A stretch of 64,000 nucleotides of DNA from Mesorhizobium qingshengii (GTDB lineage Bacteria > Pseudomonadota > Alphaproteobacteria > Rhizobiales > Rhizobiaceae): contig NZ_FMXM01000005.1 of assembly GCF_900103325.1 (NCBI RefSeq), forward strand, positions 186,001 through 250,000, in the 5' to 3' direction. The position numbers and the translations under genes are program-made. Below, piece by piece: positions 45,118 to 54,520 of the stretch. How positions within the stretch are numbered: the stretch's first letter is position 1; every line of letters begins with the position of its first letter. Below the pieces are notes generated by a model. It did no database searches, was not told the origin of the DNA, and was given only the letters and a program-made list of their open reading frames with translations.

Positions 45118-47211
45118 ATGAACCTCGCCACACCTGATTCGTCCTTTCGGGAGCCGACCGTTCAGCCGGCCTATCTTGCCCGGCTGAACGATGCCCAGCG
45201 CCAGGCCGTCGAGCACGGCGACGGCAAGATCGGTGGACCGCTGCTGGTCATCGCCGGGGCCGGTTCGGGCAAGACCAACACGCTGGCGCACCGCGTCGCC
45301 CATCTCATCGTCAGGGGTGCCGACCCGCGCCGCATCCTGCTGATGACCTTTTCGCGCCGTGCCGCGTCCGAAATGGCCAGGCGCGTCGAGCGTATCGCCG
45401 GTGAGGTGCTCGGCCGCGACGCTGCGGTGATCACGGATGCGCTGACCTGGGCCGGCACCTTTCACGGCATCGGTGCGAGGCTGCTGCGCGACTATGCGCT
45501 GGAAATCGGCCTCGACCCGGCCTTCACCATCCATGACCGCGAGGATTCCGCCGACCTGATGAACCTGGTGCGGCACGAGCTGGGATTTTCGAAGACGGAA
45601 GCGCGCTTTCCGACCAAGGGCACCTGCCTTGCCATCTATTCGCGCGCCGTCAATGCGCAGGCGCCGCTTGGAGAGGTATTGGGGTCCGCCTTCCCCTGGT
45701 GCGCTGGCTGGGCGGAGCAGCTGAAGCAGCTGTTCGCCGGTTATGTCGAGGCCAAACAGGCGCAGAACGTGCTCGATTACGACGACCTGCTGCTCTATTG
45801 GGCGCAGATGGCGGCCGAGCCTGAAATAGCGGCGCATCTGGGCGGGCGTTTCGACCATGTGCTGGTCGATGAATACCAGGACACCAACCGGCTGCAGGCG
45901 TCGATCCTCATGGCGCTGAAACCCGACGGCGCCGGGCTGACGGTGGTCGGCGACGATGCGCAGTCGATCTATTCGTTCCGTGCCGCCGAGGTGCGCAACA
46001 TCCTCGATTTCCCAAAACAGTTCGCGCGGGCCGCCGATGTGGTGATGCTGGAACGCAATTATCGCTCGACCGAAACCATCCTGGCCGCCGCCAATGCGGT
46101 GATCGGCGAGGCTTCGGAGCGCTTCACGAAGAACCTGTGGTCGGAGCGCAAATCATCTGACAAGCCAAGACTGGTGACCGTGCGGGACGAGGTCGAGCAG
46201 GCCAACTTCGTCTGCGACGCCATCCTGGCCGAGCGCGAGGCCGGCACGGCGCTGAAATCGCAGGCGGTGCTGTTTCGCGCCTCGCACCACAGCGGCCCGC
46301 TGGAGATCGAACTGACGCGGCGCAACATTCCCTTCGTCAAGTTCGGCGGCCTGAAGTTCCTCGATGCCGCTCATGTCAAGGATGTGCTGGCGGTGCTGCG
46401 TTTTGCCGAAAACCCACGCGACCGGGTCGCCGGATTCCGTGTGCTGCAGTTGATGCCGGGCATCGGCCCTTCGGCTGCCGCGCAGATCGTCGAGACGATG
46501 GCGTCGGCGCTGGACGAGGCGATGGGCCTTGCCGGCTGGCGCCCGCCGCAACGCGCGGCGGACGACTGGCCGGGTTTTGTCGCGCTTTATTCGGGTCTGC
46601 GAGCCGGCGCCAAATGGCCGGCCGACCTCGAACAGGTCAGGCTGTGGTACGAGCTGCATCTGGAACGCATCCACGAGGACGCGACGACCAGGCGCGCGGA
46701 CCTTTTGCAGCTCGAGCAGATCGGTTCGGGTTATGCCTCGCGCGAACGGTTTCTGACCGAACTGACGCTAGACCCGCCGGACGCCACCAGCGATCAGGCC
46801 GGCCCGCCGCATCGTGATGAGGACTATCTGATCCTGTCGACCATCCACTCGGCCAAGGGCCAGGAATGGAAGAATGTCTTCGTGCTCAACACGGTCGACG
46901 GCTGTATTCCGGCCGATCTCGGCGTCGGCACCAAGGAAGATATCGAGGAGGAGCGCCGCCTGCTCTACGTGGCGATGACAAGGGCCAAGGACAATCTCAG
47001 CCTGGTCATGCCGCAGCGCTTCTTTCCGCACGGCCAGGCGGCACGGGGCGACCGCCACCTCTATGCCTCGCGCACCCGCTTCATCCCGGCTTCGATCCTC
47101 GCTGCGTTCCAGCAGATGTCGTGGCCGAGCGCGCAAGCGGCGCAGGGCAGGGCGCCGCGGCCAGAGGTGCGCGTCGACATTGGCGCGCGCATGCGCGGCA
47201 TGTGGAAATAG
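45118..47211 (+). CDS. ATP-dependent DNA helicase, UvrD/Rep superfamily I
   Basis: The 697-residue protein has the SF1A motifs in order: [13 protein letters not shown] (Q motif), Walker [19 protein letters not shown] (Ia), [14 protein letters not shown] (II), [15 protein letters not shown] (III), [10 protein letters not shown] (IV), [17 protein letters not shown] (V) and [15 protein letters not shown] (VI). It translocates 3'-5' on DNA in repair or replication restart. At about 700 residues it is shorter than the alphaproteobacterial UvrD, so I do not call it uvrD; it is probably a second paralog. dapB follows 17 bases downstream. Confidence 0.93.
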   Translation: MNLATPDSSFREPTVQPAYLARLNDAQRQAVEHGDGKIGGPLLVIAGAGSGKTNTLAHRVAHLIVRGADPRRILLMTFSRRAASEMARRVERIAGEVLGRDAAVITDALTWAGTFHGIGARLLRDYALEIGLDPAFTIHDREDSADLMNLVRHELGFSKTEARFPTKGTCLAIYSRAVNAQAPLGEVLGSAFPWCAGWAEQLKQLFAGYVEAKQAQNVLDYDDLLLYWAQMAAEPEIAAHLGGRFDHVLVDEYQDTNRLQASILMALKPDGAGLTVVGDDAQSIYSFRAAEVRNILDFPKQFARAADVVMLERNYRSTETILAAANAVIGEASERFTKNLWSERKSSDKPRLVTVRDEVEQANFVCDAILAEREAGTALKSQAVLFRASHHSGPLEIELTRRNIPFVKFGGLKFLDAAHVKDVLAVLRFAENPRDRVAGFRVLQLMPGIGPSAAAQIVETMASALDEAMGLAGWRPPQRAADDWPGFVALYSGLRAGAKWPADLEQVRLWYELHLERIHEDATTRRADLLQLEQIGSGYASRERFLTELTLDPPDATSDQAGPPHRDEDYLILSTIHSAKGQEWKNVFVLNTVDGCIPADLGVGTKEDIEEERRLLYVAMTRAKDNLSLVMPQRFFPHGQAARGDRHLYASRTRFIPASILAAFQQMSWPSAQAAQGRAPRPEVRVDIGARMRGMWK

Positions 47212-47228
47212 TAGCAAGGGATAGCGCC

Positions 47229-48005
47229 ATGTCCCAATCGCCGATCAGGATCGCCATCGCGGGGGCGCTTGGCCGCATGGGCCGCCAGATGGTGGATGCC
47301 GTCCAGGCCGATCCGCGGCTGGCGCTCGTCGCCCGTTTCCACCGACCGGGCATCGTTGGCGAAGGGCTGGTGAGCCGCGACGAGGCGCTTGCCAAGGCCG
47401 ACGTGGTGATCGATTTCACCACGCCGGCGGCATCGGCTGATCTGGTCAGGTTTTGCGCTGGCCATGGCGGGCCAGCACTGGTCACGGGCTCGACCGGCTT
47501 CGATGCTGCTGAATTGGCCACCATCGCCGATGCCGCGAAAACCATCGCCATCGTGCGCTCCGGCAGCTTTTCGGTCGGGCTCAACATGCTGGTTGGACTG
47601 GTCGAGCAGGCGGCGACGGCCCTCGACCGCGACGACTGGGATGTCGAGATTGTCGAGGCCCATCATCGCCACAAGATCGATGCGCCGTCGGGGACGGCGC
47701 TGATGCTGGGGCAAGCCGCGGCCGGCGGTCGCGGTATCGAACTGGACACCGTCGCAAGGCGCGCCCGCGACGGCCCCACCGGCGCGCGGCCGGCAGGCGA
47801 AATCGGCTTCGCGGTGATACGCGGCGGCAGCATCGTCGGCGAGCACGGCGTCAGCTTCTGTGCCGAGGGCGAGACCGTGACCCTGTCGCATTCAGCCGGC
47901 GATCGCATCATGTTCGCCCGCGGCGCCATCGCGGCGGCGCTTTGGGTGGCGGGGCGCTCGCCCGGCGAATATGACATGCGCGACGTGCTTGGATTGAACG
48001 CCTAG
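47229..48005 (+). CDS. dapB: 4-hydroxy-tetrahydrodipicolinate reductase DapB
   Basis: DapB reduces 4-hydroxy-tetrahydrodipicolinate with NAD(P)H in the lysine and meso-diaminopimelate pathway. The 258-residue protein has the nucleotide motif [20 protein letters not shown] near 60, GSTGF near 93 and the signature [19 protein letters not shown] (catalytic His and Lys). The ATG at 47229 gives the standard start; longer upstream frame overlaps the helicase gene and is spurious. Confidence 0.95.
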   Translation: MSQSPIRIAIAGALGRMGRQMVDAVQADPRLALVARFHRPGIVGEGLVSRDEALAKADVVIDFTTPAASADLVRFCAGHGGPALVTGSTGFDAAELATIADAAKTIAIVRSGSFSVGLNMLVGLVEQAATALDRDDWDVEIVEAHHRHKIDAPSGTALMLGQAAAGGRGIELDTVARRARDGPTGARPAGEIGFAVIRGGSIVGEHGVSFCAEGETVTLSHSAGDRIMFARGAIAAALWVAGRSPGEYDMRDVLGLNA

Positions 48006-48141
48006 GTTTGCGGTGACTTTCCCGGTTGCCTTGAAAGGTGGCTGAAAGGTTGGTGACTTAAGTGTTGACGGGCGCCCCCATATTGTCGCGGAAAGCGATG
48101 GGAGAGAGAGGGGCGCGGGAAACGAACAAAGGGAGAAGGCC

Positions 48142-49155
48142 ATGTCGCTCGCGCGAATTCTGCTCGATTCAGCCGCCACAACCGCACTCGTCGCCACCAT
48201 GGCCTTGTCCGCGCCGTCCGCACGCGCCGACGAAAAGATCTCCATCATGGTGGGTGGCTACGAAAAGCAGATCTACCTGCCCGCCAAGCTGGCGGAAGCG
48301 CTCGGCTACTTCAAGGACGAAGGTCTCGATGTCGAGCTGCTGAACGAGCCGGCCGGCGTCGATGCGGAGAATGAGATGCTTGCCGGGGCCGTGCAAGGGG
48401 TGGTCGGTTTCTATGACCACAGCATCGACCTGCAGGCGAAAGGTAAATTCGTCGAATCCGTCGTCCAGTTCAGCCAGGCGCCTGGTGAAGTCGAGCTTGT
48501 TTCGACCAAGCATCCCGAGATCAAGTCGCCCGCCGACTTCAAGGGCATGAGCCTTGGCGTCACCGGCCTTGGCTCCTCGACAAACTTCCTGACGGAATAT
48601 CTCGCCGTCAAGAACGGGCTGAAGCTCGGCGAATTCACCTCGGTTCCGGTCGGCGCCGGCAATACCTTCATCGCTGCCATGCAGCAGGACAAGATCCAGG
48701 CCGGCATGACGACCGAACCGACGATCACTCGGTTGCTGAAGACCGGCGAAGCGTCCGTTCTTATCGACATGCGCACGATTGAAGGCACCAAGGCCGCGCT
48801 CGGCGGCACCTACCCGGCTGCCTCCCTTTACATGCAGACGGACTGGGTCGACGCGCACAAGGAGACGGTGCAGAAACTGGCGAATGCCTTCGTCAAGACA
48901 CTGAAGTTCATCAACACCCATAGCGGCGCGGAAATCGCCGACAAGATGCCAAAGGACTACTATGTCGGCGACAAGGAAGGTTATGTGAAGGCGCTGGACG
49001 CCGGCAAGGCGATGTTCACCGCCGATGGGGTCATGCCCGAAGGCGGCCCGGAAACGGTGCTGACAGTGCTCTCGGCCTTCAAGAAGGACCTGCAAGGCAA
49101 GCAGATCGACCTTTCCAAGACCTACACCACGGAATTCGTCAAAAACGCCAAGTAG
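48142..49155 (+). CDS. ABC transporter substrate-binding protein, NitT/TauT (SsuA/Thi5-like) family
   Basis: The 337-residue protein has a signal peptide ending near SARADE and a mature periplasmic domain starting ISIMVGGYEKQIYLPAKLAE. GYFKDEGLDVELL and GTTEP-like MTTEPTITRLL features are typical of the SsuA/Thi5/nitrate-binding group. The ligand could be a sulfonate, pyrimidine precursor, nitrate or another small anion; the sequence does not decide. It heads a three-gene importer operon with the ATPase at 49262 and the permease at 50083. Confidence 0.9.
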   Translation: MSLARILLDSAATTALVATMALSAPSARADEKISIMVGGYEKQIYLPAKLAEALGYFKDEGLDVELLNEPAGVDAENEMLAGAVQGVVGFYDHSIDLQAKGKFVESVVQFSQAPGEVELVSTKHPEIKSPADFKGMSLGVTGLGSSTNFLTEYLAVKNGLKLGEFTSVPVGAGNTFIAAMQQDKIQAGMTTEPTITRLLKTGEASVLIDMRTIEGTKAALGGTYPAASLYMQTDWVDAHKETVQKLANAFVKTLKFINTHSGAEIADKMPKDYYVGDKEGYVKALDAGKAMFTADGVMPEGGPETVLTVLSAFKKDLQGKQIDLSKTYTTEFVKNAK

Positions 49156-49261
49156 CCGACCCGTGCCGGCGCGATGAAGGCATCGCGTCGGCAATCGTCA
49201 GTCCTTGACGTCCGGCGGCTCTGGCCGACGGCGGGCGTTCGCTCGAACCCGGAGCTTCACC

Positions 49262-50071
49262 ATGGCCCATGAAAAGACCACACCAGCGATTGAGCTGATC
49301 AATGTCAGCCGCCGCTTCCTTTCCCCCACTGGCAAATCGCTGACGGCGCTGCGCGACTTCACCATGACGGTCGAGCGCGGCGAATTCGTCGCCGTCGTCG
49401 GTCCGACCGGTTGCGGAAAGTCGACCACCCTCAACCTGATCACCGGGTTGGCCAGCCCAAGTGCCGGCGAGGTTCGCGTCATGGGTGGCCCGGTAAAGGG
49501 AATAGACCCGCGCATCGGCTTCGTATTCCAGACCGACGCCCTGTTCCCCTGGCGTACCGTGATCGAGAACGTCATGGCCGGGCCGCTGTTCCGCGGCAAG
49601 CCCAGGCCGCAAGCCCAGGCCTCGGCACGCGACTGGCTTGCGCGCGTCGGCCTGTCTCGGTTCGAGCAGCACTATCCACACCAGCTTTCTGGCGGCATGC
49701 GCAAGCGCGTGGCGCTCGCCCAGACCTTCATCAACGGCCCCGAGATCCTGCTCATGGACGAACCGTTTTCCTCGCTCGACGTGCAGACACGCGTTCTCAT
49801 GCATGAGGAGCTTTTGCGCCTCTGGTCCGAGGCCAGGGCATCCGTGGTCTTCGTCACCCACGATCTCGAAGAGGCGATTGCGCTGGCCGACAAGGTCTAT
49901 GTGCTGACCGCCGGGCCGGCCACCGTAAAGTCGGTCTACACGATCGACCTGCCGCGCCCGCGCGTGGTCGCCGATATCCGCTACGAGCAGAGCTTCATCG
50001 ATTACTCGCGCACGATCTGGGCCGACCTCAAGGAAGAGGTCGAGACCAGCTACGCGCGCGCCGCTGCCTGA
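49262..50071 (+). CDS. ABC transporter ATP-binding protein, NitT/TauT family
   Basis: The 269-residue ATPase has Walker A GPTGCGKSTT (about residue 44), Q-loop FQTDALFPWRTV, signature LSGGMRKRVALAQTF and Walker B ILLMDEPFSSLD, with the switch His in VFVTHDLEEAI. LFPWRTV after the Q-loop is a NitT/TauT/SsuB trait. ATG 49262 (MAHEKTT) is preferred over the upstream in-frame 49205. The permease follows after 11 bases. Confidence 0.93.
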   Translation: MAHEKTTPAIELINVSRRFLSPTGKSLTALRDFTMTVERGEFVAVVGPTGCGKSTTLNLITGLASPSAGEVRVMGGPVKGIDPRIGFVFQTDALFPWRTVIENVMAGPLFRGKPRPQAQASARDWLARVGLSRFEQHYPHQLSGGMRKRVALAQTFINGPEILLMDEPFSSLDVQTRVLMHEELLRLWSEARASVVFVTHDLEEAIALADKVYVLTAGPATVKSVYTIDLPRPRVVADIRYEQSFIDYSRTIWADLKEEVETSYARAAA

Positions 50072-50082
50072 GGAGGAACGCC

Positions 50083-50961
50083 ATGACCGACGCTACCATG
50101 GACATCAGTTCAAGAGCTTTCAGGCCGGGCACCTCCGATGCGGAAATCGAAGCGGCCGCCGCGAAGGCGGCAAGGCATCGCCGGCGCACCGTGATGTTCT
50201 GGCGTGTCGCCATCCTCGTCGCCTTCCTGGTTCTGTGGGAATTCGCCGCCCGTCTCGCCTGGATCGATCCGTTCTTCTACGCAATGCCAAGCGCGATCGC
50301 GTTGCGGCTCTATGAGTGGACCACGGAAGGAACGTCCGAGGGACCGCTCTGGTATCATCTCTATGTTACCATGGAGGAGTCGGTCATCGGCTTCGTGACC
50401 GGCTCGGTTGCCGGTATCATCATCGGCGTCGCGCTCGGCCGCAACCGGATGGCTGCCGACATTTTCTCGATCTACATCAAGGTGATCAATTCCATCCCGC
50501 GCGTGGTTCTGGCACCGATCTTTATCATGATCCTCGGCCTTGGCCTCGCTTCGAAAGTGGCGCTTGCCTTCGTGATGGTTTTCTTCGTTGTCTTCCACAA
50601 CGCCTTTCAGGGCGTGCGGGAAGCCGACAGGGCAATGATCGCCAATGCCCGCATCCTGGGCGCGTCCAACTGGCAATTGACCCGCTCGGTGATCGTCCCT
50701 TCGGCGATGAGCTGGATCTTCGCCAGCCTGCATGTCAGCTTCGGCTTTGCCATCATCGGCGCGATCGTCGGCGAGTTCGTCGGCTCGCGCTACGGCATCG
50801 GTCTGCTGATCAACATCGCCAAGGGATCCTTTGACGCCGCCGGCATGTACGCGGCGATCGTCATCGTCATGGTGGTGGCGCTCGGTGCCGAGTATCTGAT
50901 GACGATGGTCGAGGATCGCCTGGCAAAATGGCGTCCCCAGCCACTGCATGAGACGCAGTGA
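50083..50961 (+). CDS. ABC transporter permease, NitT/TauT family
   Basis: The 292-residue membrane protein has a TM segment near 45-65, then five to six more between 105 and 280. The EAA-type cytoplasmic loop READRAMIANARILGASNWQ (about 185-205) contacts the ATPase. The N-terminal 40 residues are hydrophilic with a basic RRRT stretch before the first TM. It completes the importer operon and is convergent with the sensor kinase gene 12 bases on. Confidence 0.92.
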   Translation: MTDATMDISSRAFRPGTSDAEIEAAAAKAARHRRRTVMFWRVAILVAFLVLWEFAARLAWIDPFFYAMPSAIALRLYEWTTEGTSEGPLWYHLYVTMEESVIGFVTGSVAGIIIGVALGRNRMAADIFSIYIKVINSIPRVVLAPIFIMILGLGLASKVALAFVMVFFVVFHNAFQGVREADRAMIANARILGASNWQLTRSVIVPSAMSWIFASLHVSFGFAIIGAIVGEFVGSRYGIGLLINIAKGSFDAAGMYAAIVIVMVVALGAEYLMTMVEDRLAKWRPQPLHETQ

Positions 50962-50973
50962 GCGGCGACAGAC

Positions 50974-52279
50974 CTAGCTGCCCGCCAGCGGCAGCCTTAC
51001 CTCAACCACCAGACCGCCGGCCGCGCCATCCCCGAGGGTGACGCGGCCGCCGGCATTTTCGACGACCTCGCGTACGATGGCGAGTCCAAGCCCGCTGCCT
51101 TCCTCGGTCGAACCTGCGATGCGGTAAAAGCGCTCGAAAACATGGTCTCGCTCGTCCACCGGAATGCCGGGCCCGTCGTCAGCGACCGTCAGCACGGCTT
51201 CACCGTCAACGACCGCCAGCTTGACTGTGACGGTGCCGCCGGCCGCCGAATAGCGCAGCGCGTTGTCGACGAGGTTGACGATCATTTCGCGCAGCATCGT
51301 GCCGTCACCGATGACCGGCACGGGGCCGGCCTCCTCGAGGCCGAGATCGATATTGCGGCCGATCGCTGTCGGCGCGTGGCCGCCTGCTGCCTGGCTCCGC
51401 CCGGGAAAGGGTCAGCAGTTGTTCGGCCAACCGTGCCAGCCGGCCGGAACTGGCCTGTAGCGCCACCAGGGCTTCCTGGCGCGCGTCAGCCGCATTTTCG
51501 CGCAGCGCGTAGCTTGCCTGTGTCGATAGCAACGCCAGCGGTGTGCGCAACTGGTGCGCCGCATTGGCGATGAAGCGGCGCTGGGCCGCCATCTGTGCCC
51601 GCACGCGCTCCATATAGGCGTTCAGTGCATCGATCAGCGGGCGGATCTCGCTTTGAGCACCCGGCACTTCTACCGGATCGAGCTCGCTGCGGTTTGGCGA
51701 ACGCACTGCGTCGCGCAACCGGATCAGTGGCGCGAGGCCGCGATGCAGCCCCAGCAGAACGAACAAGCCGGCAATCGCCACCAGCGCCAGCTGCTGGGTA
51801 AAGGCGCTGAGCCAGAGCCGTCTCACCATCGCGTCATGGCCGGCGAGCGTAACGCCCACAGTGACTGTTATGGGGGAATCGGCACCGGCACCGATCACGG
51901 CATGGCTGAGGGTCAGAAGCCGCAACGGGTGGTCGCGATAGCTGGCCCCGACGCTGGCGTGCTCGGGCGCTTCGGGCAGATCCGGATAGCCCGTCAGCAG
52001 CCGCCCTCCGGCAGCCTTGACATGGTAGTAGACGCTGTCGCGATCGCCGGTATCGAACATCTCGATCGCCGCCGGCGGTATCGTGGCGTCGAGCACGCCG
52101 TCGGTCACCGCGGCACGCTCGGCAATGGCGCGTGCCGAACCCATGAGCATGCGATCGGTGACGAGATCCGCGGTTGTCAGCGCGTTGCGGTGGCTGGTCC
52201 ACAGATTGATGGTGGCGAGCCCGACGAGCGGCAATACCACCCAGGCCAGAAGCTGCAAGCGGAGGCTGTTAATCCTCAT
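50974..52279 (-). pseudogene. Two-component sensor histidine kinase, interrupted by a frameshift
   Basis: From ATG 52279 the product has a TM (LQLLAWVVLPLVGLATINLW), a periplasmic sensor region of about 130 residues, a second TM near 165-185, a HAMP-like region and the H-box RRFIANAAHQLRTPLALL. After LLTLSRAEPGS the frame runs out of homology and stops at 51305. The missing HATPase part (NLVDNALRYSAAGG, DDGPGIP, GSGLGLAIV) continues in another frame to 50974. The break lies within about 51361-51389. The start overlaps the response regulator by 11 bases. Either a real loss of kinase function or a sequencing error. Confidence 0.8.
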
Positions 52280-52937
52280 GGCGCAGGAGATAGCCGAGGC
52301 CGCGCAGCGTGACGATGCGGACCCGCGAGCCTTCCAGTTTCTTGCGCACACGGTGCACATAGATCTCGATGGCGCTGGGGTCGGCGTCGGTCTCGAAATC
52401 GTAGATTGCCGCCGACAATGCCGCCTTGCTCACCGTGCGCCCGGCCTTGACCATCAACTGTTCCAGTACGGCATGCTCGCGCGGCGTCAGCGCCAGCGTT
52501 TCGCCCGCGAGCGAAAACAGCCGCGTGTTGGTGTCGAAGACGAGATCGCCACATGAAACGACAGGCGCGGTGCGGTCGTTGGCGCGTCGTAGCTGGGCTC
52601 GGATGCGCGCCTCGAGCTCCTCGATCTGGAAGGGTTTCGCCAGATAGTCATCGGCCCCCTCGTTGAGGCCCTTGACCCGGCCGTCGAGGCTGGCATTCGC
52701 GGTCAGCACGATGACCGGCACACGGTTGCCGCGCGCCCGCAGCATGCGCAGCACCTCCAGACCGCCCATGCGCGGCAGCGCAAGGTCGAGGATGACAAGC
52801 GCATGGTCGCCGGCGGCCAGCGCGTGCTCGACATCCTCGCCGTCATGGACGATGTCGACGACATAGTTCGCCTGGCGCAAGGTCTTGCCCAACCAATCCG
52901 CCAGTTCGCGATTGTCCTCGACAAGCAGCAGCCGCAT
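52269..52937 (-). CDS. OmpR-family response regulator (TctD/QseB-like)
   Basis: The 222-residue protein has a receiver domain (acidic pocket Glu7-Asp8, phospho-acceptor Asp51 in VILDLALPRMGG, and the conserved Lys in YLAKPF near 101). A C-terminal winged-helix DNA-binding domain follows (about 128-220: LTPREHAVLEQLMVKAGRTV, IEIYVHRVRKKLE). It should be phosphorylated by the kinase encoded immediately downstream, which is frameshifted here. The ABC importer operon is convergent with this pair and may be its target. Confidence 0.93.
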   Translation of the reverse strand: MRLLLVEDNRELADWLGKTLRQANYVVDIVHDGEDVEHALAAGDHALVILDLALPRMGGLEVLRMLRARGNRVPVIVLTANASLDGRVKGLNEGADDYLAKPFQIEELEARIRAQLRRANDRTAPVVSCGDLVFDTNTRLFSLAGETLALTPREHAVLEQLMVKAGRTVSKAALSAAIYDFETDADPSAIEIYVHRVRKKLEGSRVRIVTLRGLGYLLRHED

Positions 52938-53529
52938 TTTCTATCGCTGTCCTGGGATGCAAGTCACCCGGAAATCTGTCCGTTCCTTCGACCGGCATAG
53001 CCAGGTCGCGTCCGCTTGATGATCGAGCACAATCGATAATATCGATCTAGCCACAAGGCAAATGCGGGCATCGTCGTTTCCGACACCGTGAATCGCCGTC
53101 TCCAGACGCGACGGGTTCGGGGTTCAAAAATGAGCCGGTTTATCGTCCCCGGCGGATTTGGGGCTCGCGCAATTCATGCCGTTCGATGCCCTGAAAAAAG
53201 CGCCGGTACCGGTCCGTCGCCGTAAATCGAACCGATCGGTTCGTTTTCTGTTGACGGTCCGTCCAGTATGTGGTGAACGCCGGCCCAGTGAATTGTTATG
53301 CCACCCAATGGGTGATTTTCGGTAACCATCTGTTTTTGAACAAGAAAATTATAACCGCATGAGCCCTTGCCCAAATTTCAAGGGCCGGATTCGAGCCGCG
53401 AGGGAACATCTTCGTGATTGGAAGTTGTCGTCCGACAAACCCACTTCGGGGTGGTCCGAGCGACGCGAAATTCCTCCCAAGGGCACGCCACTAGACGGAC
53501 AGGACAAAAGAATACTGGAGTACTTAAAA
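52938..53529. other. Long intergenic region upstream of the DUF680-like trio
   Basis: This 592-base, AT-richer stretch holds no supported gene; open frames inside lack family content. It contains two perfect palindromes, ATCGATA-1-TATCGAT (53032-53046) and CGAACCGATCGGTTCG (53228-53243). It should carry the promoters for the response regulator (leftward) and the first DUF680-like gene (rightward). Confidence 0.5.
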
Positions 53530-53736
53530 ATGACCAAGATCGCTCTTACCGCCGCTGCCATCCTCGTTGCCACGGGCACTGCCTTTGCCGGCAGTGACAA
53601 CTACGGCTCGGCCAACGCCAACCAGCCCGCCGCCACCATCGATCACTCGTTCACGGCCTCGATCCAGAAGTCGAACTCGACCGTCGAGAAGCCGGTGACG
53701 CAGAGCAGCGACCGCAACCTGTTCGGCAACCGCTGA
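53530..53736 (+). CDS. DUF680-like small exported protein, copy 1
   Basis: The 68-residue product has a signal peptide (MTKIALTAAAILVATGTAFA) and a mature peptide of about 48 residues starting GSDNYGSANANQPAATIDHS and ending DRNLFGNR. It matches what I know of DUF680, a family described only from Mesorhizobium. The mature part is polar, low in hydrophobic residues and cysteine-free, so it is probably disordered in the periplasm or secreted. The ATG at 53530 has TGGAGT upstream; a longer frame from 53359 is spurious. Copy 2 follows after 56 bases. Confidence 0.8.
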   Translation: MTKIALTAAAILVATGTAFAGSDNYGSANANQPAATIDHSFTASIQKSNSTVEKPVTQSSDRNLFGNR

Positions 53737-53792
53737 TCGCCTTTCCCGAACCAGTCGCAATCAACCAAATATTCAGATCAGGAGTAAGTAAA

Positions 53793-54020
53793 ATGACCAA
53801 AATCGCACTCACCGCGGCCGCCATCCTCGTTGCCACGGGCACCGCTTTCGCCGGCAGCGACAACTACGGCTCCAACAATGTCAACCAGCCGGTTGCCAAC
53901 CAGTCGGTTTCCAACATCGATACCTCGCACACCGGCTCGATTCCGAAGTCCGTAAGGGCACAGGGCGACGCCAATGCCAGCGTGCCGGCCCAGTCTGGCC
54001 AGGGCATCTGGGGTCGTTGA
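53793..54020 (+). CDS. DUF680-like small exported protein, copy 2
   Basis: The 75-residue product shares the identical 20-residue signal peptide with copy 1 and continues GSDNYGSNNVNQPVANQSVS. A middle segment with DTSHTGSIPKS parallels DHSFTASIQKS of copy 1. The C-terminus is AQSGQGIWGR. AGGAG precedes the ATG. No terminator separates it from copy 1, so they are probably one transcript, ended by the hairpin at 54042. Confidence 0.8.
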   Translation: MTKIALTAAAILVATGTAFAGSDNYGSNNVNQPVANQSVSNIDTSHTGSIPKSVRAQGDANASVPAQSGQGIWGR

Positions 54021-54041
54021 TTTCTGAAGTCTTCGACCACA

Positions 54042-54077
54042 AAGAGCGGTGGGCTCGGCCCGCCGCTCTTGTTTTTT
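54042..54077 (+). terminator. Rho-independent terminator after DUF680-like copy 2
   Basis: Arms AAGAGCGGTGGGC and GCCCGCCGCTCTT pair over 13 positions with one G-T wobble, with a 3-base loop, followed by GTTTTTT. Confidence 0.85.
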
Positions 54078-54230
54078 GCGCTTGACGCCGATGCGCCGTC
54101 GCCATCCGACCCCCAAGTTCGCCAATCTACAGAGCATCTCCACGCCCGGGAATAAAACCGGCCTGTCCGGGGTCTTGTCCGTAGCGGAACCGTCCTCCCA
54201 AGACGCCGCCCCACGGAAGAACCAGGAGAC

Positions 54231-54476
54231 TTGAATATGAACAGGACCACCCTCATCGCCGCCGCCATCCTCGTTGCCACGGGCAGCGCTTTCGCCGGCA
54301 GCGACCACTATGGCTCCAACAACGCCAACCAGTCGGTTGCCTCGGCTGCCGGCGTCGATCATGCCGTCACGGGCTCGGTCAAGACCATGGGTCTGGTTGA
54401 GCACAGGGCTGCGGATGCCAAGATGAAGACCACAACCGATTGGCCCGAACCTGGTCAGGGCATCTGGGGCAACTGA
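54231..54476 (+). CDS. DUF680-like small exported protein, copy 3
   Basis: The 81-residue product starts MNMNRTTLIAAAILVATGSA and is cleaved after FAG or FA. The mature part opens GSDHYGSNNANQSVASAAGV and ends EPGQGIWGN, the same GQGIWG end as copy 2. The middle (DHAVTGSVKTMGLVEHRAAD) is diverged. It lies beyond a strong terminator and 210 bases from copy 2, so it has its own promoter. CAGGAGA lies upstream of the ATG. Confidence 0.8.
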   Translation: MNMNRTTLIAAAILVATGSAFAGSDHYGSNNANQSVASAAGVDHAVTGSVKTMGLVEHRAADAKMKTTTDWPEPGQGIWGN

Positions 54477-54488
54477 TGTCTCGAGCGG

Positions 54489-54513
54489 ATGTGGCGGGCT
54501 TGGCCTGCCGCAT
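54489..54513. terminator. Hairpin between convergent DUF680-like copy 3 and the SixA-like gene
   Basis: Arms ATGTGGCGGGC and GCCTGCCGCAT pair over 11 positions with two G-T wobbles around a TTG loop. There is no T-tract. It lies in the 44-base convergent gap. Confidence 0.4.
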
Positions 54514-54520
54514 CTGGATG

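Noticed and set aside
53359..53529. N-terminal extension of the first DUF680-like protein
   Set aside because: It would place 57 charged residues before a perfect signal peptide shared with copy 2, and the ATG at 53530 has its own ribosome site.
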